This document shows positions 18,912 to 26,941 of a stretch of DNA of 64,000 bases, in pieces. Location of the stretch: the NCBI RefSeq assembly GCF_016907875.1, contig NZ_JAFBCU010000001.1, positions 1,364,001-1,428,000 on the forward strand, written 5' to 3'. Every line of letters begins with the position of its first letter. Position 1 is the stretch's first letter. The position numbers and the translations under genes are program-made. The notes under the pieces are model-generated. The model was not told the origin of the DNA. It was given only the letters and a program-made list of their open reading frames with translations, and did not search any database. Source of the DNA: Arthrobacter roseus. GTDB taxonomy: Bacteria; Actinomycetota; Actinomycetes; Actinomycetales; Micrococcaceae.

Positions 18912-18971
18912 CCCGCGTAGGCCACGATTTAACTTCCACTCAGAAGCCTTGTAGAGTTGTGTCTGCCGCTT

Positions 18972-19044
18972 TCCCCCGTAGCTCAATTGGCAGAGCATTC
19001 GACTGTTAATCGAAGGGTTACTGGTTCGAGTCCAGTCGGGGGAG
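18972..19044 (+). tRNA. tRNA-Asn (GTT)
   Basis: A 73-base cloverleaf. The acceptor stem TCCCCCG/CGGGGGA is perfect, the D arm is GCTC-AATTGGCA-GAGC, the anticodon arm TTCGA-CTGTTAA-TCGAA has GTT at 19005-19007, and the T arm is ACTGG-TTCGAGT-CCAGT. CCA is not encoded. The accessory block begins just after it, which fits tRNA genes as common integration sites. Confidence 0.97.
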
Positions 19045-19054
19045 CACATTATCG

Positions 19055-19089
19055 AAGGTCCCGTACTCGTTCTGAGTGCGGGACCTTTT
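19055..19089 (+). terminator. Rho-independent terminator after tRNA-Asn
   Basis: AAGGTCCCGTACTC, loop GTTCT, GAGTGCGGGACCTT and a short T run: a 14-base-pair stem with one G-T pair, 10 bases downstream of the tRNA. Confidence 0.85.
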
Positions 19090-19215
19090 AGTGTTAGAGA
19101 CCTCTGCGATCAACGGCACGGTCCCAATTCCCTTCGAACCGGGAAGCCACTAAAATGGATTCCGGCGTGAAAACACGAATTTAATGGATTCTCGATCTAC
19201 AGGAGGGGGCCGCGG

Positions 19216-20724
19216 GTGCCGATCACGCGGACCGTGCTGGACATGGCCGAACACCATCCCGACCAGCCCGCGATAGTCGGGGACGACGGCCAGCTGACGT
19301 ATGCGCAGGTCGTCGAGAATTCTCGGCGGATGTTCGCCGTCGTGGATGCCCTGCACCGGGCACAGGCCACGCCGCCGGCACCGACCGCCGAAACCGCCGG
19401 CATCCCGATCACGGCGGTGAGCATCGCGTCGGCGTTTCACACGTCGCGCGTCATCGCGGGGCTCGCGGGGTTCAGAGCCGTGTCGGCGACCGTCGACCCA
19501 CAGTGGCCACTGGAGCACCGGATCGGGGTCATCCTCGCCACGGGAATCGGCGTGGTCATCAGTGACCCGACCGACCTTGCGGATGCCCTCACGGTGAGTG
19601 GGTGGACGGGCACAATCATCACTCTCGCCGAATTCATGCAGAAAGAGGCATCTGCCGCTCCGGCGGTCGGCCCGATGGTGCGCGATGATGAGGAGCCGTT
19701 CCTCCTGCTGTTTTCATCGGGTACAACGAGCAACCCTAAAGCGTTCCTGAAGACGCGGCATCAGTACCGCGAGAATTTTGCGGTCTCCAGCGCGCACCTG
19801 GAGCCGAGGACCGGTGCCGCCACGCTCGCGCCCGGGCCGGTGTCCTACAGTCTCACCCTCTACGCGCTCATCGAGTGCCTCGCCTCCGGCGGCAGCGCGC
19901 ACGTGGCGGACGTGTTTGATCCGCTCGCACTGGGCCACCGTATCCGCGATGAGAAGATCACCCGAGTTGTGGCTGTACCCGCCATTGTCCAAACACTGGT
20001 GGATGTCGCCCGCCGCAACCCGGACTGCCTCAAGACGCTAGAGCTGGTTGTCACCGGCGGAGCAAACCTTCCCTCGATCCTTCGCACCGGTCTCGCCGAA
20101 GTGCTACCGCAGGTGCGGCTGATCAGTTATTACGGGGCGGCCGAGATCGGGTTCATCGGTGACAGCCGCGGCGGCGATGGCACCCGCATCAGCGTCTACG
20201 AGGGCATCGGCGTGAGCATCCGAAACGACCATGGCGCCGAGGTGGTCGACGGTGAGCTGGGCACGTTGTGGGTCCAGGCTTCTGCATGCTCCGAGGAATA
20301 CCTACCGGGAACGACGGACTCGGTGCTGAAGGGCGCGGATGGTTGGGCGACCGTGCACGATCAGGGTCGGCTGGTTGACGGTGCGCTGGTGTTGGCGGGT
20401 CGCGCTGGAGACATCGCCGTGACCGGCGGGCATAAGGTTGCGCTGCCGGTCGTGGAGCGCGCGTTCGAGGGGATGCCGCGCCTCGGCGCAGTCTGCGCAG
20501 TAGCGCTTTCCCACGATCGGCTCGGCACCGTCGTGGCACTCATCATCGAGGGAAATCCGCCAAGTAAGGGCGAGCTGCTGGCCCGCGCACGTCAGAAGCT
20601 GGCCCCCCAATTTGTGCCGCGTCAGTGGTATCGGGCACAGCGACTGCCTCGCACCGTCGGCGGCAAAATCCGCCGCCCCGCCGTCGCTGAGCTTATCGCG
20701 CGGGGAGAGGCGGTGCGGCTGTGA
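19216..20724 (+). CDS. AMP-binding acyl-CoA/acyl-ACP synthetase-like protein
   Basis: Adenylate-forming enzyme of 502 residues that should activate a carboxylic acid. Seen motifs: the ATP-phosphate loop LLLFSSGTTSNPKAFLKT (the usual TSGTTGxPKG is altered to S-N-P-K-A), YYGAAEIGF, the ribose-binding block DQGRLVDGALVLAGRAGD, and the catalytic lysine in PRTVGGKIRRP near the C-terminus. The GTG start has a strong AGGAGGGGG seven bases upstream. The stop overlaps the next gene (GTGA), so it is coupled to the ketosynthase. Base and codon use (many GCGGATGCC-type runs) look richer in GC than neighbouring core genes. Substrate unknown. Confidence 0.85.
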   Translation: MPITRTVLDMAEHHPDQPAIVGDDGQLTYAQVVENSRRMFAVVDALHRAQATPPAPTAETAGIPITAVSIASAFHTSRVIAGLAGFRAVSATVDPQWPLEHRIGVILATGIGVVISDPTDLADALTVSGWTGTIITLAEFMQKEASAAPAVGPMVRDDEEPFLLLFSSGTTSNPKAFLKTRHQYRENFAVSSAHLEPRTGAATLAPGPVSYSLTLYALIECLASGGSAHVADVFDPLALGHRIRDEKITRVVAVPAIVQTLVDVARRNPDCLKTLELVVTGGANLPSILRTGLAEVLPQVRLISYYGAAEIGFIGDSRGGDGTRISVYEGIGVSIRNDHGAEVVDGELGTLWVQASACSEEYLPGTTDSVLKGADGWATVHDQGRLVDGALVLAGRAGDIAVTGGHKVALPVVERAFEGMPRLGAVCAVALSHDRLGTVVALIIEGNPPSKGELLARARQKLAPQFVPRQWYRAQRLPRTVGGKIRRPAVAELIARGEAVRL

Positions 20725-21980
20725 GCGACCGCCGCCGCGTTGTTATCACGGGGCTCGGGGCGATCACCCCGAGCGGCTTGGACGTAAAGACGATGTGGGA
20801 TTCCGTCATCCACGGACGCAGCCCCATCACGACGCTCGACGACCCCGAGTTCGCGAACCTGGCCGTTCGAATCGGCGGACAGGTGCAAGGGTTCGACGCA
20901 TCCACTCTTCTGGAGCCAAGCCTCGCCCGACGACTCAGCCGCAGCCAGCACTGGACTGTCGCGGCCGCCGACCAGGCAGTGGCACAGGCTGGCTGGACAC
21001 CCGCAGCAGGCGACATGCCATGGGACCCGCAACGGTTCGCGATAATCGCCGCTACCGTATCGGGACCGGTCGATGCCATGCAGCGTGCCACCCGTGCTCT
21101 GGACCAGCGGGGTCCGCGGGCGGTGCCGATGACGCTCGCGATCTACGGAGCGATAGACGCGGCCGCCGCTGTGCTCAGCCAGCGTTACCAGGCGTTCGGC
21201 CCCACTCAGGGCGTGTCGGCGACATGCGCGAGCGGGGCGATCGCTCTCGGCGAGGCGACCCGCCGCATCCGCCACGGCTACGCCGACGCCGTCCTGGTGG
21301 TCGGTAGTGAGGACTGCCTGAACCCGGTGAATCTCGCGTCAAACGCGAATATGCGCGCACTTGCACACGGATACGAGCAAACCCCGGCCGCAGCCTCCCG
21401 GCCGTTCGACCGGGCGCGATCCGGCTTTGTGATGTCGGCCGGGTCAGCCGCCGTCCTGCTCGAATCGGCGGATGGCGCCCGCGCCCGCGGAGCTGTCGCA
21501 CTGGCCGAGCTGGCCGGGTTCGGGGCAGCCAGCGACGCTTATCACGCGACCGCTCCGCATCCGCAGGGCCGGGGAGCAGCACAGGCCGTGCGCGACTGCC
21601 TCGCCGACGCGGGCGTCACAGCGGATGCCGTCGACCACATCAACGCCCACGGCACTGGGACCCCAACCGGTGACGCCGCCGAATTGAACGCGTTGGAAGC
21701 CGCGCTCGGCGACCGTGCCCGCGGCATCCCGATCAGTGCCACCAAGTCCAGCATGGGGCATTTGCTCGGTGCGTCGGGAGTAGTGGAGGCGGTCATCGCC
21801 GTGCAGACGCTACGCGACGGGTTGCTGCCACCCACGTGCAACCTCGACGACCCCGAGTTCGACGGCTGGGATATTGTGACAGGCGAGGCCCGTCAGCAGC
21901 CCGTCAGCGCCGTGTTGTCGAACTCCTTCGGGTTCGGCGGGCACAATGGCGCGGTCCTGATCACCCGTGGGAATGGATAA
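20721..21980 (+). CDS. Beta-ketoacyl-ACP synthase (KAS II / FabF-like)
   Basis: Condensing enzyme of 419 residues. The catalytic triad is intact: cysteine in GVSATCASGAIALGEA (about residue 169), histidine in NAHGTGTPTGD (about 311) and histidine in KSSMGHLLGASG (about 348). The FGFGGHNGA glycine loop closes the protein. It is not next to fabD, fabH or an acyl carrier protein, so it is unlikely to be the housekeeping FabF and more likely makes a specialised acyl product with the flanking ligase and ACAD-like enzyme. The GTG start overlaps the ligase stop. Confidence 0.9.
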   Translation: MSDRRRVVITGLGAITPSGLDVKTMWDSVIHGRSPITTLDDPEFANLAVRIGGQVQGFDASTLLEPSLARRLSRSQHWTVAAADQAVAQAGWTPAAGDMPWDPQRFAIIAATVSGPVDAMQRATRALDQRGPRAVPMTLAIYGAIDAAAAVLSQRYQAFGPTQGVSATCASGAIALGEATRRIRHGYADAVLVVGSEDCLNPVNLASNANMRALAHGYEQTPAAASRPFDRARSGFVMSAGSAAVLLESADGARARGAVALAELAGFGAASDAYHATAPHPQGRGAAQAVRDCLADAGVTADAVDHINAHGTGTPTGDAAELNALEAALGDRARGIPISATKSSMGHLLGASGVVEAVIAVQTLRDGLLPPTCNLDDPEFDGWDIVTGEARQQPVSAVLSNSFGFGGHNGAVLITRGNG

Positions 21981-21993
21981 CGAAGGAGCATTT

Positions 21994-23169
21994 ATGCCAG
22001 ACCAAGAAACGCGACACGCAGAGTTGGCCGAGAAGTACCTGCCTGAGGATCTGCTGGAACGCTTCCGTGAACGTGCCGACGTCTACGACCGGGAGAACCG
22101 CTTCTTTCACGAGGATCTTGGCGAGCTCACCGAGCGGGAGTATCTCACCGTGTTCGTGCCGGAGGAGTTCGGCGGCGCGGGCCTGACCCTCACCGAGGTC
22201 TCCCGACTACAGCAACGTCTGGCCACGGCGGCGCCCGCGACGGCGCTGGCAGTGAATATGCACCAGATATGCGTCGGCGTCGTGCGTGCAATGTTCGAGC
22301 GGGGCGACCGGTCGCTGACATACGTGTTCGACGAGGCGATGGCTGGAGAGATCTTCGCCTTTGGAGTCAGTGAGCCTGCCAACGACTGGGTTCTGCAGGG
22401 CTCCAACACGGTTGCTGAGCCGCTGGCGGACGGCGGTTATCAGCTGACCGGGGTCAAGACTTTTACATCGTTGTCGCCGGTGTGGACACGTCTGATCACC
22501 CACGGGTTGGACAGCACCGATGCCAAGGACCCGAGGCTCGTGTACGGGTTTGTTGAGCGGAGCGCTGAGGGCATCACGACGTCGGACCGGTGGGACGTGC
22601 TCGGGATGCGCGCGTCGCAGAGTCGGGCAACGACTCTGAAGAATGCGCGAATGCGGCCCGAGAGGGTCGCCCGAAAGATTCCGACCGGGCGCCACCCCGA
22701 TTTGTTGACGTTCGCGATCACGAGCAACTTCCAATTGCTTATCGGTGCGGTGTACGCCGGGGTCGCACGCCGTGCGCTTGACTTGGGCGCCCAAGGGCTG
22801 AAGAGCCGGAAGTCGGCCAAGAGCGGCACGACCTACGCCGAAGTGCCGGAGTTCCGGGCACGCCTGGCGGATGCGCTCATGGAGTACATGGCGGTGCCGG
22901 CGCAGTTGGATGCTTACAGTCGTGACTTCGACGACCTTGTCGATCACGGGGCGGGCTGGCCGTTGCGGCTGGTCAGCGCACGCATTAACGCGTCGAACGT
23001 CGCGCGGCGGGCGGCCGAGACTGCCCTGATGTGTGCGAGTGGAAGCGGATTCAACAACGGGGAGGAGCTCAGTCGCCTGTTCCGGGATGCCACGGCAGGG
23101 CTGTTCCACCCGCCAACCGCCGACGCCGCGCGACCGATGTACGCGGCCGCATTGCTCGACGACAACTGA
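21994..23169 (+). CDS. Acyl-CoA dehydrogenase-superfamily flavoprotein
   Basis: Flavoenzyme of 391 residues. The N-terminal helical domain includes FVPEEFGGAGLTLTEVSRLQ and the middle beta domain GYQLTGVKTFTSLSPVW. The C-terminal domain ends in SRLFRDATAGLFHPPTADAAR, a pattern more like the DszC/HpaA-type monooxygenase branch than classic dehydrogenases; the usual catalytic YEGT-type segment is not visible. The ATG is preceded by AAGGAG. It is the third gene of the ligase-ketosynthase operon, 13 bases after it, so it may desaturate or hydroxylate the acyl product. Function is inferred from fold and context. Confidence 0.82.
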   Translation: MPDQETRHAELAEKYLPEDLLERFRERADVYDRENRFFHEDLGELTEREYLTVFVPEEFGGAGLTLTEVSRLQQRLATAAPATALAVNMHQICVGVVRAMFERGDRSLTYVFDEAMAGEIFAFGVSEPANDWVLQGSNTVAEPLADGGYQLTGVKTFTSLSPVWTRLITHGLDSTDAKDPRLVYGFVERSAEGITTSDRWDVLGMRASQSRATTLKNARMRPERVARKIPTGRHPDLLTFAITSNFQLLIGAVYAGVARRALDLGAQGLKSRKSAKSGTTYAEVPEFRARLADALMEYMAVPAQLDAYSRDFDDLVDHGAGWPLRLVSARINASNVARRAAETALMCASGSGFNNGEELSRLFRDATAGLFHPPTADAARPMYAAALLDDN

Positions 23170-23233
23170 CCGCACAGCCCACGAGACAACGACGGCTTGT
23201 GGCCCTCGAGAGCCACTGAGTCCACGTACTACG

Positions 23234-23857
23234 TTACTGGCCGAGCGTAAAGCGCAGAGAAAGCCAGTTCTCACGGCAGGCTATAGCAGCGGCCTCAACA
23301 TCGCCGCGCCGGGTGTGCTTGATGATCTGCGCGTGCTGAGAGACTGAGTCTCTGCCGGCAAAGGATGCGAACCGCATCCGTTCAACCCGTCGGATCACGG
23401 GCGTCGTCTGCTCTAGAACTTCGTGGATCACCTGATTGCCACAGACGGCGACGAAGACAGAATGGGACTCGTCATCGGAGCTCAGCGCTGCTTCAATATC
23501 GAGTTGTTCGAGGGCCTTTTCGAACCGAATATTCGACGTCACCATCCTAGAGATTGAATCTTCCGTGATCAAGGGAACGGCTAGCCGTGCCGCTAGTTCA
23601 TGAATTGCGGCCACAACCTGTTGGGCGTTAACGGTGGAAGCTAGGTCATAGGGGGCAACGATGGTGGTTTTCCCTGGCACGGCGATCACCAGACCGGCAC
23701 GTTCCAATCGCAGCAACGCCTCCCGGATGGGGGTCCGGCTGACTCCCAACCACAACTCTAAGTCGGTGTCTTTGAGACGTTCACCGGGCTCGAACGTGCC
23801 GTCAACGATTGCGTCCCGTATCGATCCAAAGACGTTGTCCCGGAGAAGTGACCTTTT
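23234..23857 (-). pseudogene. GntR/FadR-type regulator lacking its start
   Basis: The encoded protein matches the GntR family with an FCD ligand domain: winged helix [19 protein letters not shown], then LGVSRTPIREALLRLERAGL, then a helical domain with SHSVFVAVCGNQVIHEVL and SVSQHAQIIKHTRRGD. The open frame continues upstream through the winged helix to about [10 protein letters not shown], then runs into sequence complementary to acdS and reaches an in-frame stop at 23903-23905. No ATG, GTG or TTG lies in that stretch; the first start-like codon (TTG 23755) would delete half the DNA-binding domain. The 5' end appears removed by a deletion that also cut acdS. Confidence 0.75.
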
Positions 23858-24795
23858 GTGGACACCTTGGAGCGGCGCAGATCTGGGCCAAGCGCGAAGA
23901 CGTCAACAGCGGGCTCGCGTTCGGGGGAAATAAGACCCGCAAACTGGAGTACTTCGTCCCGGACGCTCTCGCGCAGGGAGCAGACACGCTCGTGTCCATT
24001 GGTGGATACCAGTCCAACCACACACGCCAGGTCGCAGCAGTAGCTGCGAAGCTGGGTCTGAAGGCCCGTCTGGTCCAGGAAAACTGGGTCGACTGGCCGG
24101 ACCCACTTTCTGACCGGGTAGGGAACATTCAGCTCTCCCGCATCATGGGAGCCGACGTTCGGCTGGACAGCGCCGGATTCGACATCGGCATTCGCAGCAG
24201 CTGGGAGAACGCCATCGAGGAGGTCAAAGTCGCCGGTGGCATATCCTACGCGATTCCCGCCGGTGGGTCAGATGACCGGCTCGGCGGGTTGGGATTCGCG
24301 AACTGGGCCTATGAAGTGGAACAGCAGGAACGCGAACTCGGCATCTTTTTCGACACCATCGTTGTCTGCACGGTTACTGGTTCGACGCACGCCGGCATGA
24401 TTGCGGGATTCGCCGGCCAGGACAAGCCTCGCCTCGTCATTGGCATTGATGCCTCTGCAACCCTGCAGCAGACCCGCGACCAGGTCGCACGCATTGCCCG
24501 AAACACCGCGGAGCTGATCAGGCTGGGCCGGGATATCCGCGACGACGAAATCAACGTCCTGGAAGGCTGGGCCGGTGACCTCTATGGGATCCCCGTGGAT
24601 TCCGCCCTTGATGCAATCCGCCTCGGTGCTTCTCTCGAGGCGATGATCACGGATCCTGTCTATGAAGGAAAGTCCCTTGCGGGGCTTATTGACCTGGTGA
24701 AAACCCGGGAGATCCCTGCAAGCAGCAATGTGCTCTACGCACATCTGGGCGGCCAGCTCGCCCTCAATGCCTACAGCGGGCTCTTCCGCTCCTAA
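23848..24795 (+). CDS. acdS: 1-aminocyclopropane-1-carboxylate deaminase, N-terminally truncated
   Basis: PLP fold-type II enzyme that would split ACC into 2-oxobutyrate and ammonia, or act as a D-cysteine desulfhydrase relative. Recognisable sequence begins at [17 protein letters not shown] (about 23857). The PLP lysine is in [11 protein letters not shown], and [31 protein letters not shown] and [15 protein letters not shown] follow to a normal C-terminus. The family has roughly 25-30 more residues before the HLGG region. Here they are replaced by sequence antisense to the neighbouring gntR. GTG 23848 is only the nearest possible start; TTG 23809 also exists. Activity is doubtful. Confidence 0.7.
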   Translation: MTFCGHLGAAQIWAKREDVNSGLAFGGNKTRKLEYFVPDALAQGADTLVSIGGYQSNHTRQVAAVAAKLGLKARLVQENWVDWPDPLSDRVGNIQLSRIMGADVRLDSAGFDIGIRSSWENAIEEVKVAGGISYAIPAGGSDDRLGGLGFANWAYEVEQQERELGIFFDTIVVCTVTGSTHAGMIAGFAGQDKPRLVIGIDASATLQQTRDQVARIARNTAELIRLGRDIRDDEINVLEGWAGDLYGIPVDSALDAIRLGASLEAMITDPVYEGKSLAGLIDLVKTREIPASSNVLYAHLGGQLALNAYSGLFRS

Positions 24796-25583
24796 CTGCG
24801 CGGCAGACGACTCCCTGCCGTGTGCGTCTTCGACCCTGCATGCTGTTCACGGTCTGCGCGGAGCGCTTGGGTATCGGGGTCGCCGGAAATGTCTAACTTT
24901 GCCAGAAACCCAGCGAAACCACCTTCGACCCGCCCCTGCAAGCGACCGGCGGTACGGACGCGGCAAGAATCAGTGGCCACAATTGAGTACTCACACGCGT
25001 GGGCCTCTGTCACGAAAGCACGGTCCTCATGGAGTCCTATGTCGGCAAAGCCTCCCAAGGACGTAAAAACGTCCGCGCGGAATCCCAGATTGGCGCCATG
25101 AACATATGAGTGGCCTTCGCGCAGTTGGTGCTGGGCGTGCCAGTGAGCCAGCCGAGGCTCAGAGAGATCCACGCGAAAAGGTTCAACCGTACCGACCACC
25201 ACGTCCGATCCGGCAACGGCCAGAGCATATTGGCGTTCTAACCAGTGCGGCGGGACGGCGCTGTCGGCATCGGTATTGGCGATCCACAGCCGTGAAGGTG
25301 GAAAACGGGATGTCGACATCGCTGCTGTGATCCCGGTATTCCGTGCTGCGCCAACCCTGCCGACGCCGATACTTTTCACTCGCGTGTTGGGATGGTCTGC
25401 CAAAATACTTGCCGATGTGTCAGTGGAGCTGTCCAAAACCACTGTGAGCGAGACCCGGACGTCGGGAAACTTCAGTGCCAGCCAACGCATTGATTCTTCG
25501 AGAGCCACAAGTGCGCGCGGTAACAACCGAGCTTCGTTTCTTGACGGAACGACTATGGCGATCTCTTCTATAGTCATGCTCAC
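24792..25583 (-). CDS. Glycosyltransferase family 2 protein
   Basis: GT-A fold glycosyltransferase of 263 residues without membrane spans. Seen: the nucleotide-binding start [42 protein letters not shown], the metal-binding DxD-type [12 protein letters not shown], and [11 protein letters not shown] in the acceptor region. The GTG start overlaps the stop of the upstream deacetylase-methyltransferase (GTGA) and AGGAG precedes it, so the three minus-strand genes 28065-24792 form one operon. It overlaps the convergent acdS stop. Acceptor and donor sugars are unknown. Confidence 0.85.
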   Translation of the reverse strand: MSMTIEEIAIVVPSRNEARLLPRALVALEESMRWLALKFPDVRVSLTVVLDSSTDTSASILADHPNTRVKSIGVGRVGAARNTGITAAMSTSRFPPSRLWIANTDADSAVPPHWLERQYALAVAGSDVVVGTVEPFRVDLSEPRLAHWHAQHQLREGHSYVHGANLGFRADVFTSLGGFADIGLHEDRAFVTEAHACEYSIVATDSCRVRTAGRLQGRVEGGFAGFLAKLDISGDPDTQALRADREQHAGSKTHTAGSRLPRS

Positions 25584-26941
25584 AGGCTCTCCTGCACCTG
25601 GAATACCTCGAGCAGAAAGTCCTCTTCAGCGTAGGCTCCCCGCAACGTCAGCCGTTCGTTTGCACGGAGCAGCCGGTGGACGTCGTCGCCTCCCAGTGGC
25701 CACCCGTCAATGGGATGTCGCCAGTGACAGGCCACCAGAAATGCGTCCGGCAATGCTGAGGTAACCATTCGTGCCACTACCTCCTCCAGCCCTGCAGCCG
25801 TGAGGTAGTACCCAGTTTCGGAGAGCACATATAAGTCAAAGCGTCCCTGCGGCCAGTCTCTCCCCAGCGTGGAGAGAGATACGCCAGCATTGGAGACGTC
25901 GGCTAGCCGTTTGGTGGCCGTGGCGACAGCTTCGGCACTCGCATCGACTCCGGAGATCTGTTCGCACCGGGGGGCTAGCTCGGCTGTCAGTGCGCCAGTA
26001 GAGCAGCCAAGTTCCAAGGCTGCGCGATATCGGTCACGGGGTAGTGCGCCCAGCAATAACGCACGCTTGCGCCGCTCATACCAGGACTCGGGATCCCACG
26101 GTTCGGCACCGTCGAGGTGAACGGCGTCGAACTGGGTGCAGATCCAGTCGGGGGTATCAGTCCCGGCCTGCGTGAAGTACCCGGCCATGTCGATGAACGT
26201 TTCAAAGCTGCGCTCAAAATGCGATATCAATGCAGAGGACAAGAGGGTTTCGTCCCCGACGGCGTCAGAAAGCGGGCTCATCTGAGTAGTGTGTTTGGAG
26301 ATCGCCACGGCCTTTAGAGTTTGCTCGTTTTCCCTCAGTTCTAACTTCCGCAGCGCTGGCCAAGCCATGCGATCGTCTGTGGGGGAGCCCCAATGCCACC
26401 ACCAGATGGGATATTCCAACAGTACGCTGCCTGTCGCTGCTGCCGCTTTGGCTGCCGCAGCACCGACGGCGTCGTGGTCGGTGTGGCCATCCGCGGACCA
26501 GGGCGCCACGATGACAGTGGACGTGCCACCCACCCCAGCGGCAGCTGTGAGCTCATGCTCGAGTTGGCTGAAGTGTTCGGCGAGCTGACCGTCGGGTAGG
26601 TCAAGCACCCTGTGGTGTGCCAGCGGAGCGAGCACGGTCACCGCGTCCTCAAACTCGACGGCGCGTCGTACAGCAAGCTGCTTCGGAGTATGGGTGGGAG
26701 AAAAGGGGTGCGAGTTCTCTCCCAAAGTAGCCACGATCACGTCAATGGCCACATTGTGGCTGGTGGCCCGTTGCAGGAGCCCCGCGGCACCGAGTGTCTC
26801 ATCGTCTGGATGCGCGGCGACCACTATAAGCTTTTCCACAGAGGTCCAATCGATATCCAGAGCGAGCATGCCGGATATGCGAGGACTCTTCAGCCAATCC
26901 GCTTCGGCCGTTGTTTCCTGATCGTGAGTGAAAGTTACCAT
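25580..26941 (-). CDS. Bifunctional PIG-L deacetylase / NodS-like SAM methyltransferase
   Basis: Fusion of 453 residues. The N-terminal half is a PIG-L (LmbE-like) zinc deacetylase: AAHPDDETLG at residues 42-51 and HTDHD at about 153-157 supply the metal ligands. The C-terminal half (about 285-453) is a class I methyltransferase: YERRKRALLLGALPRDRY leads into motif I ALELGCSTGALT, then SGVDAS and FDLYVLSETGYYL. This half resembles the NodS family that N-methylates a de-N-acetylated glucosamine. The ATG at 26941 overlaps the upstream gene by seven bases. With the adjoining GT2 protein it suggests synthesis of an N-modified amino-sugar compound. Confidence 0.87.
   Translation of the reverse strand: MVTFTHDQETTAEADWLKSPRISGMLALDIDWTSVEKLIVVAAHPDDETLGAAGLLQRATSHNVAIDVIVATLGENSHPFSPTHTPKQLAVRRAVEFEDAVTVLAPLAHHRVLDLPDGQLAEHFSQLEHELTAAAGVGGTSTVIVAPWSADGHTDHDAVGAAAAKAAAATGSVLLEYPIWWWHWGSPTDDRMAWPALRKLELRENEQTLKAVAISKHTTQMSPLSDAVGDETLLSSALISHFERSFETFIDMAGYFTQAGTDTPDWICTQFDAVHLDGAEPWDPESWYERRKRALLLGALPRDRYRAALELGCSTGALTAELAPRCEQISGVDASAEAVATATKRLADVSNAGVSLSTLGRDWPQGRFDLYVLSETGYYLTAAGLEEVVARMVTSALPDAFLVACHWRHPIDGWPLGGDDVHRLLRANERLTLRGAYAEEDFLLEVFQVQESL

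Noticed and set aside
19154-19191. Direct repeat AATGGATTC at 19154 and 19183
   Set aside because: Nine bases in an AT-richer promoter-like stretch; too short to support an attachment site or operator. TTTAAT at 19180 may be a weak -10 box.
22207-23274. Long minus-strand open frame opposite the ACAD-like gene
   Set aside because: It is an antisense shadow of a GC-rich gene, rich in Arg, Pro and His, with no recognisable domain.
24560-24780. Loss of the ACC deaminase specificity residue equivalent to Pseudomonas Glu295
   Set aside because: The local sequence reads G-I-P-V-D-S-A-L, but actinobacterial relatives vary here, so I could not tell substitution from normal family difference.
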